From: a virus
IMG/VR virus record: IMGVR_UViG_3300028548_001574
Span: 1-28,838 of that record
Length of the DNA stretch: 28,838 nt
Reading direction: 5' to 3' (one strand)
A model generated the notes under the pieces. It was not told where the DNA came from. It ran no database searches and saw nothing but the letters and a program-made list of their open reading frames with translations. Every line of letters begins with the position of its first letter. Within the stretch, counting starts at the first letter, position 1. The translations under genes were made by a program, and so were the position numbers. Of this stretch, positions 5,367-13,886 are shown piece after piece.

Positions 5367-5542
5367 AACCTCCTGCTATATTCTAGGGTTTCGTAAGGTT
5401 TAGTTGATGGTTGTACTACTAGATAGTCGATGGGTCGTTGGGCTATTGAAGACACCTGTGGCTCTATGATTAGAGCCTTCCCCTCTGGGAGAAGGGAAGT
5501 GCTTTGGTGAACTAGGGGCAGCCCTGTTGGGCTAGACCACAT
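5354..5542 (-). CDS. Hypothetical small protein (62 aa)
   Basis: The ORF encodes 62 residues starting MWSSPTGLPLVHQSTSLLP. It is proline-containing with no membrane segment and ends SRRLWLC. The ATG at 5540-5542 follows the TAG of the 26-residue mini-gene immediately, and its end overlaps the next gene by 13 bases, so it would fit a coupled string of small genes. The ribosome-binding site (AGAAG) is modest and the composition is not strongly diagnostic, so it could still be a chance frame filling a spacer. Confidence 0.45.
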   Translation of the reverse strand: MWSSPTGLPLVHQSTSLLPEGKALIIEPQVSSIAQRPIDYLVVQPSTKPYETLEYSRRLWLC

Positions 5543-5623
5543 CTACTTCTTCTTTGGTTTCTTGGTAGGTTTTGCTGGGGGACGGCCCTTAGTTGAGCCG
5601 TATGTTCCTTTGCCTTGTGGCAT
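5543..5623 (-). CDS. Very small basic protein, 26 aa (MPQGKGTYGS-type phage peptide)
   Basis: The ORF encodes just 26 residues: it begins MPQGKGTYGS, continues TKGRPPAK and ends in a lysine-rich tail KKPKKK. AGGAGAG lies five bases before the ATG at 5621-5623, a strong ribosome-binding site, and it is followed without a gap by the next small ORF. Short peptides with the MPxGKGTYGS start and a basic tail recur in tailed phages and usually sit among tail or lysis genes. Their function is unknown; the basic tail suggests nucleic-acid or membrane contact. It is short enough to be missed by default gene-length cut-offs. Confidence 0.75.
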   Translation of the reverse strand: MPQGKGTYGSTKGRPPAKPTKKPKKK

Positions 5624-5633
5624 AATTACTCTC

Positions 5634-6533
5634 CTATGCTTCCAGTGCTTCAATCCGCGTAATTAACTCTTGGATTGTTGCGGTTAATAGTGGAACCAAT
5701 TTAGCTTGGTCAATGCCCTGCATATCTGGCACAGAGCGTGTACCCATGACTGCTGCCTCTGTGTCGGTAGCTGGAGTGACTTCATACTCTTCGTCACGCA
5801 TGGCATCTTTAGTGCCTGTAACTGCTTCTGGTACAACCTCTGCTAGTTCATGCGCTATAAAGCCATTGACGTTGCCGCCAGCAATCCAATCAAAGTTACA
5901 AGGTTTGAGTAGCTTAGTCTGTGCTGTTGCACCTGACATTGGTGTGACGTTTTCTTTAAGGCGATAGTCTGAGGATGTAACAAAGTTTGTCTGGCTACCA
6001 GATACAGAAACACCGCCAACCACTGAATTTGCAGCAGTTCTACACGCAAGATGGTATTGTCCACTGGTGTTAAATGACCTTGTTTCCACAATGATGTTGG
6101 TATTATCACGCCTGATATTTACCAGACCGCCAACAGGGGCCGCAACATTAGGTGCTATGCTTACACCACCAGCATTATCAATAGTCATAGCATTAGTCCA
6201 GCTTATCGCTGCGCCTGCTGTGCCTGATGCTGCTACTTTGAAATGGTGAGCACCCGCTTGTTGAATGTATTGGCTGGCTGCTTTGGTTTCTATATATTTA
6301 TTACCAGAGTTATTTATAGCGTTAACACTTATGTCTAACTCGTCATCACCTTGATTGTACCAAGATAGGTTAGACGTAGACCCTAGCTGTAACATATTAC
6401 TAGCAGTTGTTGTTAATAGCGCAGAGCCAACACCTACGTTGCCTGTGAATACTGGACTAGCCAAAGGAGCCTTAGCAGCTAGATTAGCGTCAATCGTCTT
6501 GAGGTCTTCTACCCCATCTCTTGCCTTGCTCAT
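5634..6533 (-). CDS. Tail fibre/spike protein with C-terminal S74 intramolecular chaperone
   Basis: This 299-residue protein has a short N-terminal helix, then beta-rich GNVGVGSALLTTTASN-type repeats typical of trimeric fibres (about 25-185), then the peptidase S74 chaperone domain: SSDYRLKENVTPM (S188, D189) through GFIAHELAEVVPEAV and the terminal coiled coil TATIQELITRIEALEA. In this family the domain assists trimer folding and then cuts itself off just before the serine, which would release about 112 residues. A good ribosome-binding site AGGAGAG precedes the ATG; the upstream gene ends at 6535. It probably forms a receptor-binding or decorating fibre attached to the gp17-like fibre or the tail. 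Confidence 0.85.
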   Translation of the reverse strand: MSKARDGVEDLKTIDANLAAKAPLASPVFTGNVGVGSALLTTTASNMLQLGSTSNLSWYNQGDDELDISVNAINNSGNKYIETKAASQYIQQAGAHHFKVAASGTAGAAISWTNAMTIDNAGGVSIAPNVAAPVGGLVNIRRDNTNIIVETRSFNTSGQYHLACRTAANSVVGGVSVSGSQTNFVTSSDYRLKENVTPMSGATAQTKLLKPCNFDWIAGGNVNGFIAHELAEVVPEAVTGTKDAMRDEEYEVTPATDTEAAVMGTRSVPDMQGIDQAKLVPLLTATIQELITRIEALEA

Positions 6534-6534
6534 C

Positions 6535-6765
6535 CTACTCTCCTGCTGGCATCAAAGCCTTCAACGCTGCTGCATCACTAGCCGCATCCATAGACACTTG
6601 CAAGGCTGCATCGTTAGTACGGATAACTTCCCTAGCTGCTTCGGCTGCTGTAGATTCAGCAGGAATAGTAGCTTTAATGTCTAGTGGTGCAAAGGCTGCA
6701 TTGCGTGATACTCGTCTGGCATCGTGTGCGATTACTTTTGCTTTGGTCATGTCTACAGTAATCAT
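6535..6765 (-). CDS. Small tail-region protein of unknown function (76 aa)
   Basis: The ORF encodes 76 residues starting MITVDMTKAKVIAHDARRVS. The N-terminal MITVDxTKAKxIAHDxRR and FAPLD segments, followed by an alanine-rich helical tail (AADAAALKALMPAGE-like), match a small protein commonly found in phage genomes next to tail fibres and next to the type of gene immediately upstream here. Its role is not established; a fibre assembly or structural helper is often assumed. It overlaps the upstream gene by four bases (6762-6765). Confidence 0.65.
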   Translation of the reverse strand: MITVDMTKAKVIAHDARRVSRNAAFAPLDIKATIPAESTAAEAAREVIRTNDAALQVSMDAASDAAALKALMPAGE

Positions 6766-6974
6766 TCGCCTACTCCGTCTGTTAAAGTATCTGCATCAAC
6801 TACCCACGCATTGCGGAAAGTTCGTTCTGAGGGTACAACATCGTCAGCTACAATCTTGTAAGCCAAGCCCGTTGGTACATCTTTAGCGGCTGTCTCTGCG
6901 TCACTAAGTGTGCAATTAGCTGCTGGTGTAATTACGCAAACATTTCCGTCTGCTTCTTGATAAATGATTTTCAT
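6762..6974 (-). CDS. Small tail-region protein with ERTFRNAW motif (70 aa)
   Basis: The ORF encodes 70 residues starting MKIIYQEADGNVCVITPAAN. The segments AAKDVPTGLAYKIV and VVPSERTFRNAWVVD are the hallmark of a small protein widespread in tailed phages, normally paired with the protein encoded just downstream. Together the two occur near tail-fibre genes, suggesting a joint role in tail-fibre assembly or attachment, not proven. It follows the third small tail paralogue by 14 bases and overlaps the next gene by four bases. Confidence 0.65.
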   Translation of the reverse strand: MKIIYQEADGNVCVITPAANCTLSDAETAAKDVPTGLAYKIVADDVVPSERTFRNAWVVDADTLTDGVGE

Positions 6975-6988
6975 TATTGTTCCTTAGT

Positions 6989-7366
6989 TTATGAGCTAAA
7001 TACTGTTAGGCCAACGCCATACATATCAAACACAGTATTATTATATGACCTTATAACAAACCCCCCAACACTTCCCACGAGCTTTTCATTCTCTGTGACT
7101 TCCCAACTAAATAAGCCATTTCCAGCTGATTGATTGGTGTGTGAGGCATGAGTTACAGTGCAATAATTAGTATTAGGCATGTTGGTTGTAAAGTTAGCTG
7201 TATAATCACCTGTGCCATTATCAGTAATACTGCTAATATTATAAGAGCTACGAATAGCCACATTACCTGTACCATTAAAGTTTACCCAAGCCTTTGCCAG
7301 CCTAGTGCTAGTGTTAGAACTACCAACTGTATCAAAGTTGTCACTTCCTCTTATCGTTGATGCCAT
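6989..7366 (-). CDS. Small beta-rich tail protein, tandem paralogue 3
   Basis: From the ATG at 7364-7366 the product is 125 residues, starting MASTIRGSDNFDTVG; AAAGGAA upstream supports this start over an ATG 11 codons earlier that would overlap the previous gene. The core AWVNFNGTGNVAIRSSYN, then ISSITDNGTGDYTANFTTNM, is shared with the gene at 7742-8122 and, more distantly, with the one at 7383-7742. Predicted structure is beta-strand rich. These proteins lie right after the tail fibre gene and are likely distal fibre or receptor-binding subunits. The C-terminal half (HASHTNQSAGNGLFSW) is unique and might carry receptor specificity. Confidence 0.7.
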   Translation of the reverse strand: MASTIRGSDNFDTVGSSNTSTRLAKAWVNFNGTGNVAIRSSYNISSITDNGTGDYTANFTTNMPNTNYCTVTHASHTNQSAGNGLFSWEVTENEKLVGSVGGFVIRSYNNTVFDMYGVGLTVFSS

Positions 7367-7382
7367 TTGTTTGTTCCTTTGT

Positions 7383-7742
7383 TTATAAGCCGAATACAAC
7401 TAAATTCATTAAAGCATCTGCATAAGCATTATTAGCTTGATTCATATTAGCGGTAATTACTGAAGTAGCAGCATGATTAGACACAAATGAATTGCCATAG
7501 TTATCATCTGAGCATACTGTTGCGTGATTGCCACTTGACAGAGCCGTAGAGAAATTTATCCGTGTAGACCCTGTACCTGTATCAGTAACACTGCTTACGC
7601 CATAACTACCATCAATAGCATGGTCAGCTTGACTCCATTTACACCAAACTTTTGCCATACGCTTATCTAACGCTGGGATACTTGGAGGAGTTGTTGTGCT
7701 TCCGTTACTGTGGAGGAGCGTGTTAGCTTTGATTGTGGACAT
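7383..7742 (-). CDS. Small beta-rich tail protein, tandem paralogue 2 (diverged)
   Basis: The ORF encodes 119 residues starting MSTIKANTLLHSNGSTTTPP. It keeps the N-terminal IKAN motif of the preceding gene, then RMAKVWCKWSQADHAIDGSY and GVSSVTDTGTGSTRINFSTA, the same fold signature in a diverged form (VWCKW in place of AWVNF). Its start overlaps the stop of the upstream paralogue by one base (TAATG). A role as a small fibre subunit is inferred from similarity to its neighbours and from its location after the gp17-like fibre. Confidence 0.7.
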   Translation of the reverse strand: MSTIKANTLLHSNGSTTTPPSIPALDKRMAKVWCKWSQADHAIDGSYGVSSVTDTGTGSTRINFSTALSSGNHATVCSDDNYGNSFVSNHAATSVITANMNQANNAYADALMNLVVFGL

Positions 7743-8122
7743 TATGCTTGGCCTCCTAGAATTAGTACCGACACAGTAGGAGCGTCATAAATGCTGTTGT
7801 TAGCATAGACCACGTTGTATCTACAGCTAGATGTTGTAGGGGGGGAGGATTCATAGGGCTGACTTAGGCTTCTTAAACTTGCAGTACCAGCCCCTGCAAA
7901 ACCTGCTGATGCATAGTTAATATTAGCCATAGAAGTAGCAAAAGTAACTGTATAATCACCAGTACCATTATCAGTAATACTACTCACATTCTCAGAGTCA
8001 CGGATAGCTACCGTACTCTCACCATTAAAATTCACCCACGCTGTCGGTATCAACTGCTGTGACTTCACTGTCGGTATGCCACCTGCGACATTGGTTATGT
8101 TATTTGCCTTAATGACGCTCAT
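7742..8122 (-). CDS. Small beta-rich tail protein, tandem paralogue 1
   Basis: From the ATG at 8120-8122 the product is 126 residues, starting MSVIKANNITNVAGGIPTVK. The core AWVNFNGESTVAIRDSENVS, SITDNGTGDYTVTFATSM closely matches the gene at 6989-7366. The start overlaps the stop of the tail fibre gene (ATGA), and GGGTGA serves as ribosome-binding site; a GTG four codons upstream is a less likely start. The N-terminal SVIKANNI resembles the collar motif found at the C-termini of several phage fibres, so it may attach to the gp17-like fibre. Confidence 0.7.
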   Translation of the reverse strand: MSVIKANNITNVAGGIPTVKSQQLIPTAWVNFNGESTVAIRDSENVSSITDNGTGDYTVTFATSMANINYASAGFAGAGTASLRSLSQPYESSPPTTSSCRYNVVYANNSIYDAPTVSVLILGGQA

Positions 8123-9546
8123 ATAATCACCCACGTTGACCCAGAATCTATAGTAATCACCCTGTTTGCAGCCACAGTTATTGGGCCTACGGACGAACCA
8201 TTTTGGTTGTTAAATGTAATGTTCTCGTCAATGACTTTTGCATTGACTCTGATGACACTGTTGGTTCCCAAGCTAGGCCCACCTTCTGACGCTGAGATAG
8301 ATTTAAAGCGTCCATTAGCCTCAGACTTGGTATAAGCAGAGTCGATAGGCTCAAACCTAGCGTCAGCCGCAGACTTTGTGTAATGGTCAGCTAGTGTAAA
8401 TGTGCCAAAGCCTTGGATAAACACTACGTCACCAACAGCCGCAGCTATGGCTAGTACAACAGCATTGCCGTTAGTAGCCGTGTAATCGGCAGTGTCTAAA
8501 CGAATACCATTTAAAAATACTTGAAGATGACCAGCATCGTATGTCGCAGAAAAGCTTGTCTGACCTGCGGTAGCTGTATGCTGAACCGCATTTTCTACAC
8601 CATTTACCGATGAACCAGCATTGGCAAATGCAGAGCCGTTGTAAACTTTCATTGTGCTTGAGGAAGTGTCGAACCATAAGTCACCTGTGCTTGGTGATGC
8701 AGGTGCGCCTGATTGGGATACATATTGGCCTGTGAAGGAGGCTAAAGAAGACGCTGCGTTATTGGCAGATGTAGTTGCTTGAGATGCTTTTGTATTTGCT
8801 GTAGAAGCACTAGAGGCTGCTGCTGTGGCTGAGTTAGCACTAGCTGTTGCACTGTTTGCTGCTGCTGTGGCTGAACTAGCTGCTTGACCTGCTTTAGTGG
8901 TTGATATAGCTGCCTGAGCAGCCGATGTATTTTTACTTGCTAAAGCTGCTGTAGCTGAGTTTGCACTAGCTGTTGCACTGTTGGCTGCTGCCGTGGTTGA
9001 ACTAGCTGCACCAGATGCAGAGTTAGCACTAGCTGTAGCAGAGTTAGCTGAAGCGGTAGCAGAAGAGCTAGCCTCAGCAGCCTTGGTAGTTGCAATACTT
9101 ACTGAAGATGTCTGTGCTGTTTCTACCCAGTTCTTAGTGGCAGCATCTTGTGCTGAAGTCGGGTCAGCTACATTCTTAATGCGCTTAGTTGTTGCATCGT
9201 AAGTCTGGTCGAAGACTAAGGGAAGTGCATTGGCAGAAGCGTCAAATGCTTCTTGTGATAAATTAAATAATTGGTTACTGTCAGCATCAAGTGCTGATTC
9301 TGTTAGCAAAGCACCATCTACAAAATCAACAACTCGCGCTGTTCTTGTGGTTGTTCTTCGCACTGTTACGGATGCCCCAGAAGCTGGTGCTACCGAAGTC
9401 TGGACTCTGCTTGAGTCTAGAAATGTAAAGGTAACAGCAACATTATTAACTTTTACACTAACGTCTGCTGGTTGCAGATAACTAAAAGTTAAATTGAATA
9501 CTCTGTTGCTGCCATTACCAGTGTAATTCACAAAGGATAAGGCCAT
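8119..9546 (-). CDS. Tail fibre protein with T7 gp17-like N-terminus and heptad-repeat shaft
   Basis: The 475-residue protein starts MALSFVNYTGNGSNRVFNLT. Residues 1-145 form the T7 tail-fibre N-terminal domain that docks on the tail (SYLQPADVSVKVN, TTRTARVVDFVDGALLTE, LDADSNQLFNLSQEA). Residues about 160-270 are almost only Ala, Ser, Thr and Asn with a seven-residue period (SATASAN repeated), a coiled-coil shaft. Then come GDLWFDTSSSTMKVYNGSAF, a beta domain (HLQVFLNGIRLDTADYTATN) and two short HYTKSAADARFEP / AYTKSEANGRFKS repeats. It should form a trimer binding the tail and the receptor. It is the first gene after the 9586-9601 terminator. Confidence 0.9.
   Translation of the reverse strand: MALSFVNYTGNGSNRVFNLTFSYLQPADVSVKVNNVAVTFTFLDSSRVQTSVAPASGASVTVRRTTTRTARVVDFVDGALLTESALDADSNQLFNLSQEAFDASANALPLVFDQTYDATTKRIKNVADPTSAQDAATKNWVETAQTSSVSIATTKAAEASSSATASANSATASANSASGAASSTTAAANSATASANSATAALASKNTSAAQAAISTTKAGQAASSATAAANSATASANSATAAASSASTANTKASQATTSANNAASSLASFTGQYVSQSGAPASPSTGDLWFDTSSSTMKVYNGSAFANAGSSVNGVENAVQHTATAGQTSFSATYDAGHLQVFLNGIRLDTADYTATNGNAVVLAIAAAVGDVVFIQGFGTFTLADHYTKSAADARFEPIDSAYTKSEANGRFKSISASEGGPSLGTNSVIRVNAKVIDENITFNNQNGSSVGPITVAANRVITIDSGSTWVII
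8757..9090. repeat. Degenerate repeats encoding the fibre shaft heptads
   Basis: The DNA shows many near copies of GCTGTTGCACTGTTTGCTGC-like words spaced by multiples of 21 bases, reflecting the seven-residue SATASAN protein period. Such arrays can gain or lose units by recombination and so alter shaft length. Confidence 0.8.
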
Positions 9547-9585
9547 TATAATTCTCTATGTTTAAATAAGGGGGGATAAAAGAAA

Positions 9586-9601
9586 CCCCTCGATTGAGGG
9601 G
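9586..9601 (-). terminator. Intrinsic terminator after the gp16-like gene
   Basis: CCCCTC (9586-9591) pairs with GAGGGG (9596-9601) around a GATT loop. On the minus strand the stem is followed by TTTCTTTTAT, and on the plus strand by CTTGGTTTTTT, so it may act in both directions. It separates the internal-core gene ending at 9636 from the tail fibre gene starting at 9546, which suggests the tail-fibre and lysis genes have their own promoter or rely on readthrough. Confidence 0.75.
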
Positions 9602-9635
9602 CTTGGTTTTTTGAAAGTTAGTGCCAGGATTTTAC

Positions 9636-12600
9636 TTAACGTGCATATTTAACTTCACGCTTCTTATCGTCAAGAACATCATAAAGTTCTCTGAACGCAT
9701 CGGACTCATCAAGCAGCCTGCTCTTGGCTTTCTTTCTGTATTTTTTAATAATCTCCGACAAGATTCCGATATGAGGTGAGTCAACATCAAGGTAAGGTGA
9801 TTTAGGTTTATTCTGGTAATGGTCAGAAGTTATTTTATCGTACAAAGCTTCTTCAAGAGTCATGCCTCTTATAGTAACTTCACCTATAAACCTGTTGTAC
9901 TTTGCGTACACAGATTCAGTTTCATTCCTATCATAAACCTCACGATAATCTTTGCGGCCTGCACTTAGATTCCTTGGTGGCGGACCTAACAACCCATCTT
10001 TATCTTGCACAACTCGCAAGTCATAGATTTCTGTCATAACAGTTTGCGCTACACTTGATTCATCTGCACGAACATTAGGTTGCTTAAATAGATTCCACCC
10101 ATCATTAGGCTTCAACAGAGGCTGACCTGTAATGTCATACTGCGCCCCAAGTTCTTGGGACCATCCATCTAACTTACGCTGTACCTTCTCTAATAAGTCC
10201 GTAGCTTCACGAACATTAGGGTCAGAGTTCATCTGGTTCAGTGCGTTAGGAACAAAGGATGTGACTGCAGCTTGTCCTGTGGTTATAAGTTTGTCGTCCT
10301 CGCCAGCCATTAACTTCATCCAATCATTTATAGCAGAGAAGTAAGCTTTATTAAGTATGCTTTGAACTAAAGCAACTTGCACAGCCTCAACAACATGAGC
10401 AGTTCCATCTTGAAACTTCTCTGGGTCCATCTTCCAAATGTAATGGGAGTTAGCCATAACGCCCATGACAGTAGAGAAAGGTTCAATCTTTGCATAAGGA
10501 ATCCACTTACCAGCAATCTTAACTGAGTAGGGTTTATTTCCTGCCTCTATCCAAGCTTGCTGCATCTTGTAGTCACTAGGACCACCACCAGTTAATTCAC
10601 CAGATTCAGCTTTGTACCATAAGTATGTACCTGCCATAGCTCCAACTTTCTTACGCATGCGTAGTTTAGCTATCTGAACTTCATCACCTGACCTAAGTAT
10701 TGCATCTTGCTTTGCAGATATAAATCTCATAACAGGAATGCCAAATATAGATTCAGGTATAGGTGCGTACTGCAGTGCATAGGAAATAGAGTTAACTGGT
10801 GCGCGTCTAAATGGAAGTATAAACGCACCAGCACCACCGCCTGCTCCAGCTATGCCATTAACTGTTTTACCTACAAGACCAACAAGTTCTTCAGTGAAAG
10901 TCTCCATGCGTATCTCACGCATAATAGCTTCACCTAACTTTGCATCAGCCTTTCCTTGGGGTGTACCCGTATCATCAACTGTTCTAACTGCACCATGCTC
11001 ATCAAACATTCTAGCAATGTGTTGCTGTATATATAACTCAGCTTCAGCACTCCCTTCTTTAAAGGCAACCTTTCCTTGTTCAGCAGCTTTCATCTCTAAT
11101 TTCTTAGCTTCAACTATTGCGTCAGCAAATGCTAAAGAATGAGCGCGTGTAAATTTATGTTGTTCATCCAATGCCATAAGCACAGTGTGTGCGTAGCCTG
11201 TGATGTTCTCATAAATAATACGCTTCTTAGACTTACCTTTGTTGCCTCTAATGTTTGCACTAGACTCCATGTGAGTTACGTTAGGGTCAGTAAGATGAAC
11301 GCCAAGCCTTACAGCTTTCATTGCTTCTTTCCAACCTTGCAAGTAATACTGCATGTTGCCAGAGTATTGTGCTAATGCTCTAGCACGGGCTAACTTATCA
11401 GCACCCTGTGATTTTCTTGATGCCTTGGTTAATCCAAAGTTATATCGGCTTGCATATTCAAGTGCAGGCTCATAAATCATATGGAGATGGTTAGACACAG
11501 CAGCCATTGTCATGGTGGTTAATCCCCCCAACATTGAACCAGCACGGACGCGGTTTATCTCAGCGATAACACGCTTAACTCTAGAGGGAACTAAAGCCTC
11601 TTTAGCTGTTCTAGGATTCTTAATCCTTCCGCTTTCAAGGCCATCTATAATAGAGTTAACCAACGCCTTTATAACAAAAGGACCATTGCCATTAGCTATA
11701 GCTTCTATTGCATTTGCATCTAGTTCAGGCAGTAACACTTCAGCTTCAGCTTCCGCAATTGCTTCCTCCGCACTTTGCTTACCAGCAACCTGTGCATCTG
11801 GGTCCATACCGCCACGAATTAAACTATCGTCTGATATAGCCATAGCCCTTCTTGAGCCTAGGACTCTGGAAGCACCTGCAGATTGGTCGATGGTTAGGGG
11901 AACAAGTTGGTTAATCATTTGAACTACTTTAACTAACTCACCTTGCTCTAAACCACTTAGGCCACCTTCTTCTTTATGCTTGTAAGCAAGCTCTTTCATT
12001 TTTTCAAATGTCCAAACATGCAAATCACGGGTAGCTTTAATTCGGTTTACAATAGCAGCCATTTCAACTACATCACCCCTAAGACTCTTAACGATTTCAG
12101 TTAAGTCGCCACCCGTAGCTTCTGCTAATTCTTTAGCAGCTATCTTACCTTCCTCTGTTACTTCATCCAGAGTTTTAGTTTCAAGTGGGTTCATCTTTCG
12201 ATGTTGCTCAGAACGCTCTAGAACTAAGTTCTTAGTGTCCTGCGCTGTCTTCATTCGGTTGATGTTGTAGGGCATTTCCTTAGTGTTAGATTCATCATAC
12301 ATCTTAGGCTTTTCATCAAGTGATTTACTTTCACCTTTAGGTCGCCTAGGCTTTTTAGTTGGTTCAAACTTAGCATTTACTACTAGGTCACCATCTAAAT
12401 CCAAATCTTTGTTTTTAGCAGACTCTTTTATGTCAGCCTTAACAGAAGCCCCCATCTCTTTGATTTCTTCAACTGACTTATTAGGGAACACACCGCGCAA
12501 GAAACGCATGTACTCACTATGAGATTTAGACTCACCTTTACCAGCTACAATATATAGTGCTTTATCAACATCACTTTCAAACTTAACATCGTAAGAATTC

Positions 12601-13883
12601 TCACCATAGTTATAGCGAGGCTTTGCTCCTGCTAATCCTTTGGGCATAACTGTTGTTGGCTTTAACTCTTCAACAACAGATTCACCTGAATCATCTGCGC
12701 CTTTGGCAGCAGCAGATGCTAGTTCTTCAGCATAGTCTTCCTCAATGTTACGAGATATAAATGCCAAGTCACCTTCAGGGATGTCATCACCAAGCTCACC
12801 GACCATCTCATCAAAGTAATCATCATCAGACACTGTGTCTAAGTCATCAACAAATTCACTGGTTTCATCAACCTGTGTTGGTGCAGCCTCAATGACTTCA
12901 TCAACAGATTCATCACCAAGTTCAACAACCTCATCAGCTACAGGTGTGGCTTCATCAACAACCTCGTCAACAACCTCATCAGCATTTTTAGATAAACCTT
13001 TGGATGCTGCACGAAGAGTGAGTGCTGTTAGTCCACCAATAATTATATAACCACCAGCCGCACCACCCGCAGTGTAGGCTGCTGTTTCTAAATAGTCATA
13101 GTTATCTCGCTGGCCTGTCTCAACATCTATCTTCTGGTTGAGTAGGTTGTCAGCACCCATGTAAGCACCAACCTCAATAGCTCCTACTGTGCCTGCACCT
13201 TTTGTGGTTTTAAGAAGTGAACGGACCAATGCACCTGCAGCAGGTTTTAAAGCAATCTTAGAGAGTGTATTAAGAACAAAGCCCAAGCCTACATAAGTAG
13301 TCATGTCGGTGGCTAAACCTTCAACAGCACGACCAGTAGTCTTCCATGAAGTAGGTAGTTCCTCATAGTTAGCCATAAGGCGAACAAGGGACTGCTGTTC
13401 TTCATCAGACCAATCAGCAACACTAAACGCTAGTTCACCTGTCTTAACCATGTTCCAGCGTGTAGTGCCTAACCAATCTAAACTCTCGCGTGTGAAATCA
13501 CCATCGCTTAATGATTGGATATGCTGTGCTTGGTAATCTGCTTCTGAAGCTTTCTCAGCACCTAGAGTTGCCTCTATGCTCTCTAGACTACGAGCAGGCA
13601 TTCCTTGTGCCATCTCTGAAGCAATGTGTTGTCCTTGAGTTTCAGACTGACGCTGTGGTGCTTTAATAAACTTACTGGCTAACACCCTAGAATCAGCTAT
13701 AGACTGAGCATCAGCGTGGAAAGTTTCCTCGTTGTAAACAGTTGAAGTATTTTGTTTAGGTGTTATGTAAGGTGAAACATAGGTGCTTTCTAATTCAGGA
13801 ACATCACCTACTTCTTCTTTTTTCTTAGGGCCAATATATGGTGATACATAATTAGGGTCATACTTGGTTGTTGTTGTAGCCAT
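9636..13883 (-). CDS. Internal virion protein / DNA ejectosome protein (T7 gp16-like)
   Basis: At 1415 residues this is the largest gene, similar in size and position to T7 gp16 (1318 residues), the inner-core protein ejected into the cell to form the DNA channel. The N-terminus has two copies of a YVSPYIxPK motif (residues 12-20, 35-43). Residues about 196-222 and 268-290 are hydrophobic and could insert into the membrane. A strongly acidic stretch follows (302-372, DEVVDEVVDEATPVADEVVE onward). The rest is helical and charged. The lytic transglycosylase domain found at the N-terminus of T7 gp16 is not apparent. It follows the gp15-like gene by three bases and is followed by a terminator. 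Confidence 0.8.
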   Translation of the reverse strand: MATTTTKYDPNYVSPYIGPKKKEEVGDVPELESTYVSPYITPKQNTSTVYNEETFHADAQSIADSRVLASKFIKAPQRQSETQGQHIASEMAQGMPARSLESIEATLGAEKASEADYQAQHIQSLSDGDFTRESLDWLGTTRWNMVKTGELAFSVADWSDEEQQSLVRLMANYEELPTSWKTTGRAVEGLATDMTTYVGLGFVLNTLSKIALKPAAGALVRSLLKTTKGAGTVGAIEVGAYMGADNLLNQKIDVETGQRDNYDYLETAAYTAGGAAGGYIIIGGLTALTLRAASKGLSKNADEVVDEVVDEATPVADEVVELGDESVDEVIEAAPTQVDETSEFVDDLDTVSDDDYFDEMVGELGDDIPEGDLAFISRNIEEDYAEELASAAAKGADDSGESVVEELKPTTVMPKGLAGAKPRYNYGENSYDVKFESDVDKALYIVAGKGESKSHSEYMRFLRGVFPNKSVEEIKEMGASVKADIKESAKNKDLDLDGDLVVNAKFEPTKKPRRPKGESKSLDEKPKMYDESNTKEMPYNINRMKTAQDTKNLVLERSEQHRKMNPLETKTLDEVTEEGKIAAKELAEATGGDLTEIVKSLRGDVVEMAAIVNRIKATRDLHVWTFEKMKELAYKHKEEGGLSGLEQGELVKVVQMINQLVPLTIDQSAGASRVLGSRRAMAISDDSLIRGGMDPDAQVAGKQSAEEAIAEAEAEVLLPELDANAIEAIANGNGPFVIKALVNSIIDGLESGRIKNPRTAKEALVPSRVKRVIAEINRVRAGSMLGGLTTMTMAAVSNHLHMIYEPALEYASRYNFGLTKASRKSQGADKLARARALAQYSGNMQYYLQGWKEAMKAVRLGVHLTDPNVTHMESSANIRGNKGKSKKRIIYENITGYAHTVLMALDEQHKFTRAHSLAFADAIVEAKKLEMKAAEQGKVAFKEGSAEAELYIQQHIARMFDEHGAVRTVDDTGTPQGKADAKLGEAIMREIRMETFTEELVGLVGKTVNGIAGAGGGAGAFILPFRRAPVNSISYALQYAPIPESIFGIPVMRFISAKQDAILRSGDEVQIAKLRMRKKVGAMAGTYLWYKAESGELTGGGPSDYKMQQAWIEAGNKPYSVKIAGKWIPYAKIEPFSTVMGVMANSHYIWKMDPEKFQDGTAHVVEAVQVALVQSILNKAYFSAINDWMKLMAGEDDKLITTGQAAVTSFVPNALNQMNSDPNVREATDLLEKVQRKLDGWSQELGAQYDITGQPLLKPNDGWNLFKQPNVRADESSVAQTVMTEIYDLRVVQDKDGLLGPPPRNLSAGRKDYREVYDRNETESVYAKYNRFIGEVTIRGMTLEEALYDKITSDHYQNKPKSPYLDVDSPHIGILSEIIKKYRKKAKSRLLDESDAFRELYDVLDDKKREVKYAR

Positions 13884-13886
13884 TGT

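Noticed and set aside
6521-6886. 121-residue plus-strand frame across the two small tail-region genes
   Set aside because: Antisense to two genes with recognisable phage motifs and good overlaps; no supporting start signal.
11512-11922. 136-residue plus-strand frame inside the gp16-like gene
   Set aside because: It lies wholly antisense to a well-supported gene, has no ribosome-binding site of note and its composition is that of a reverse-complement shadow.
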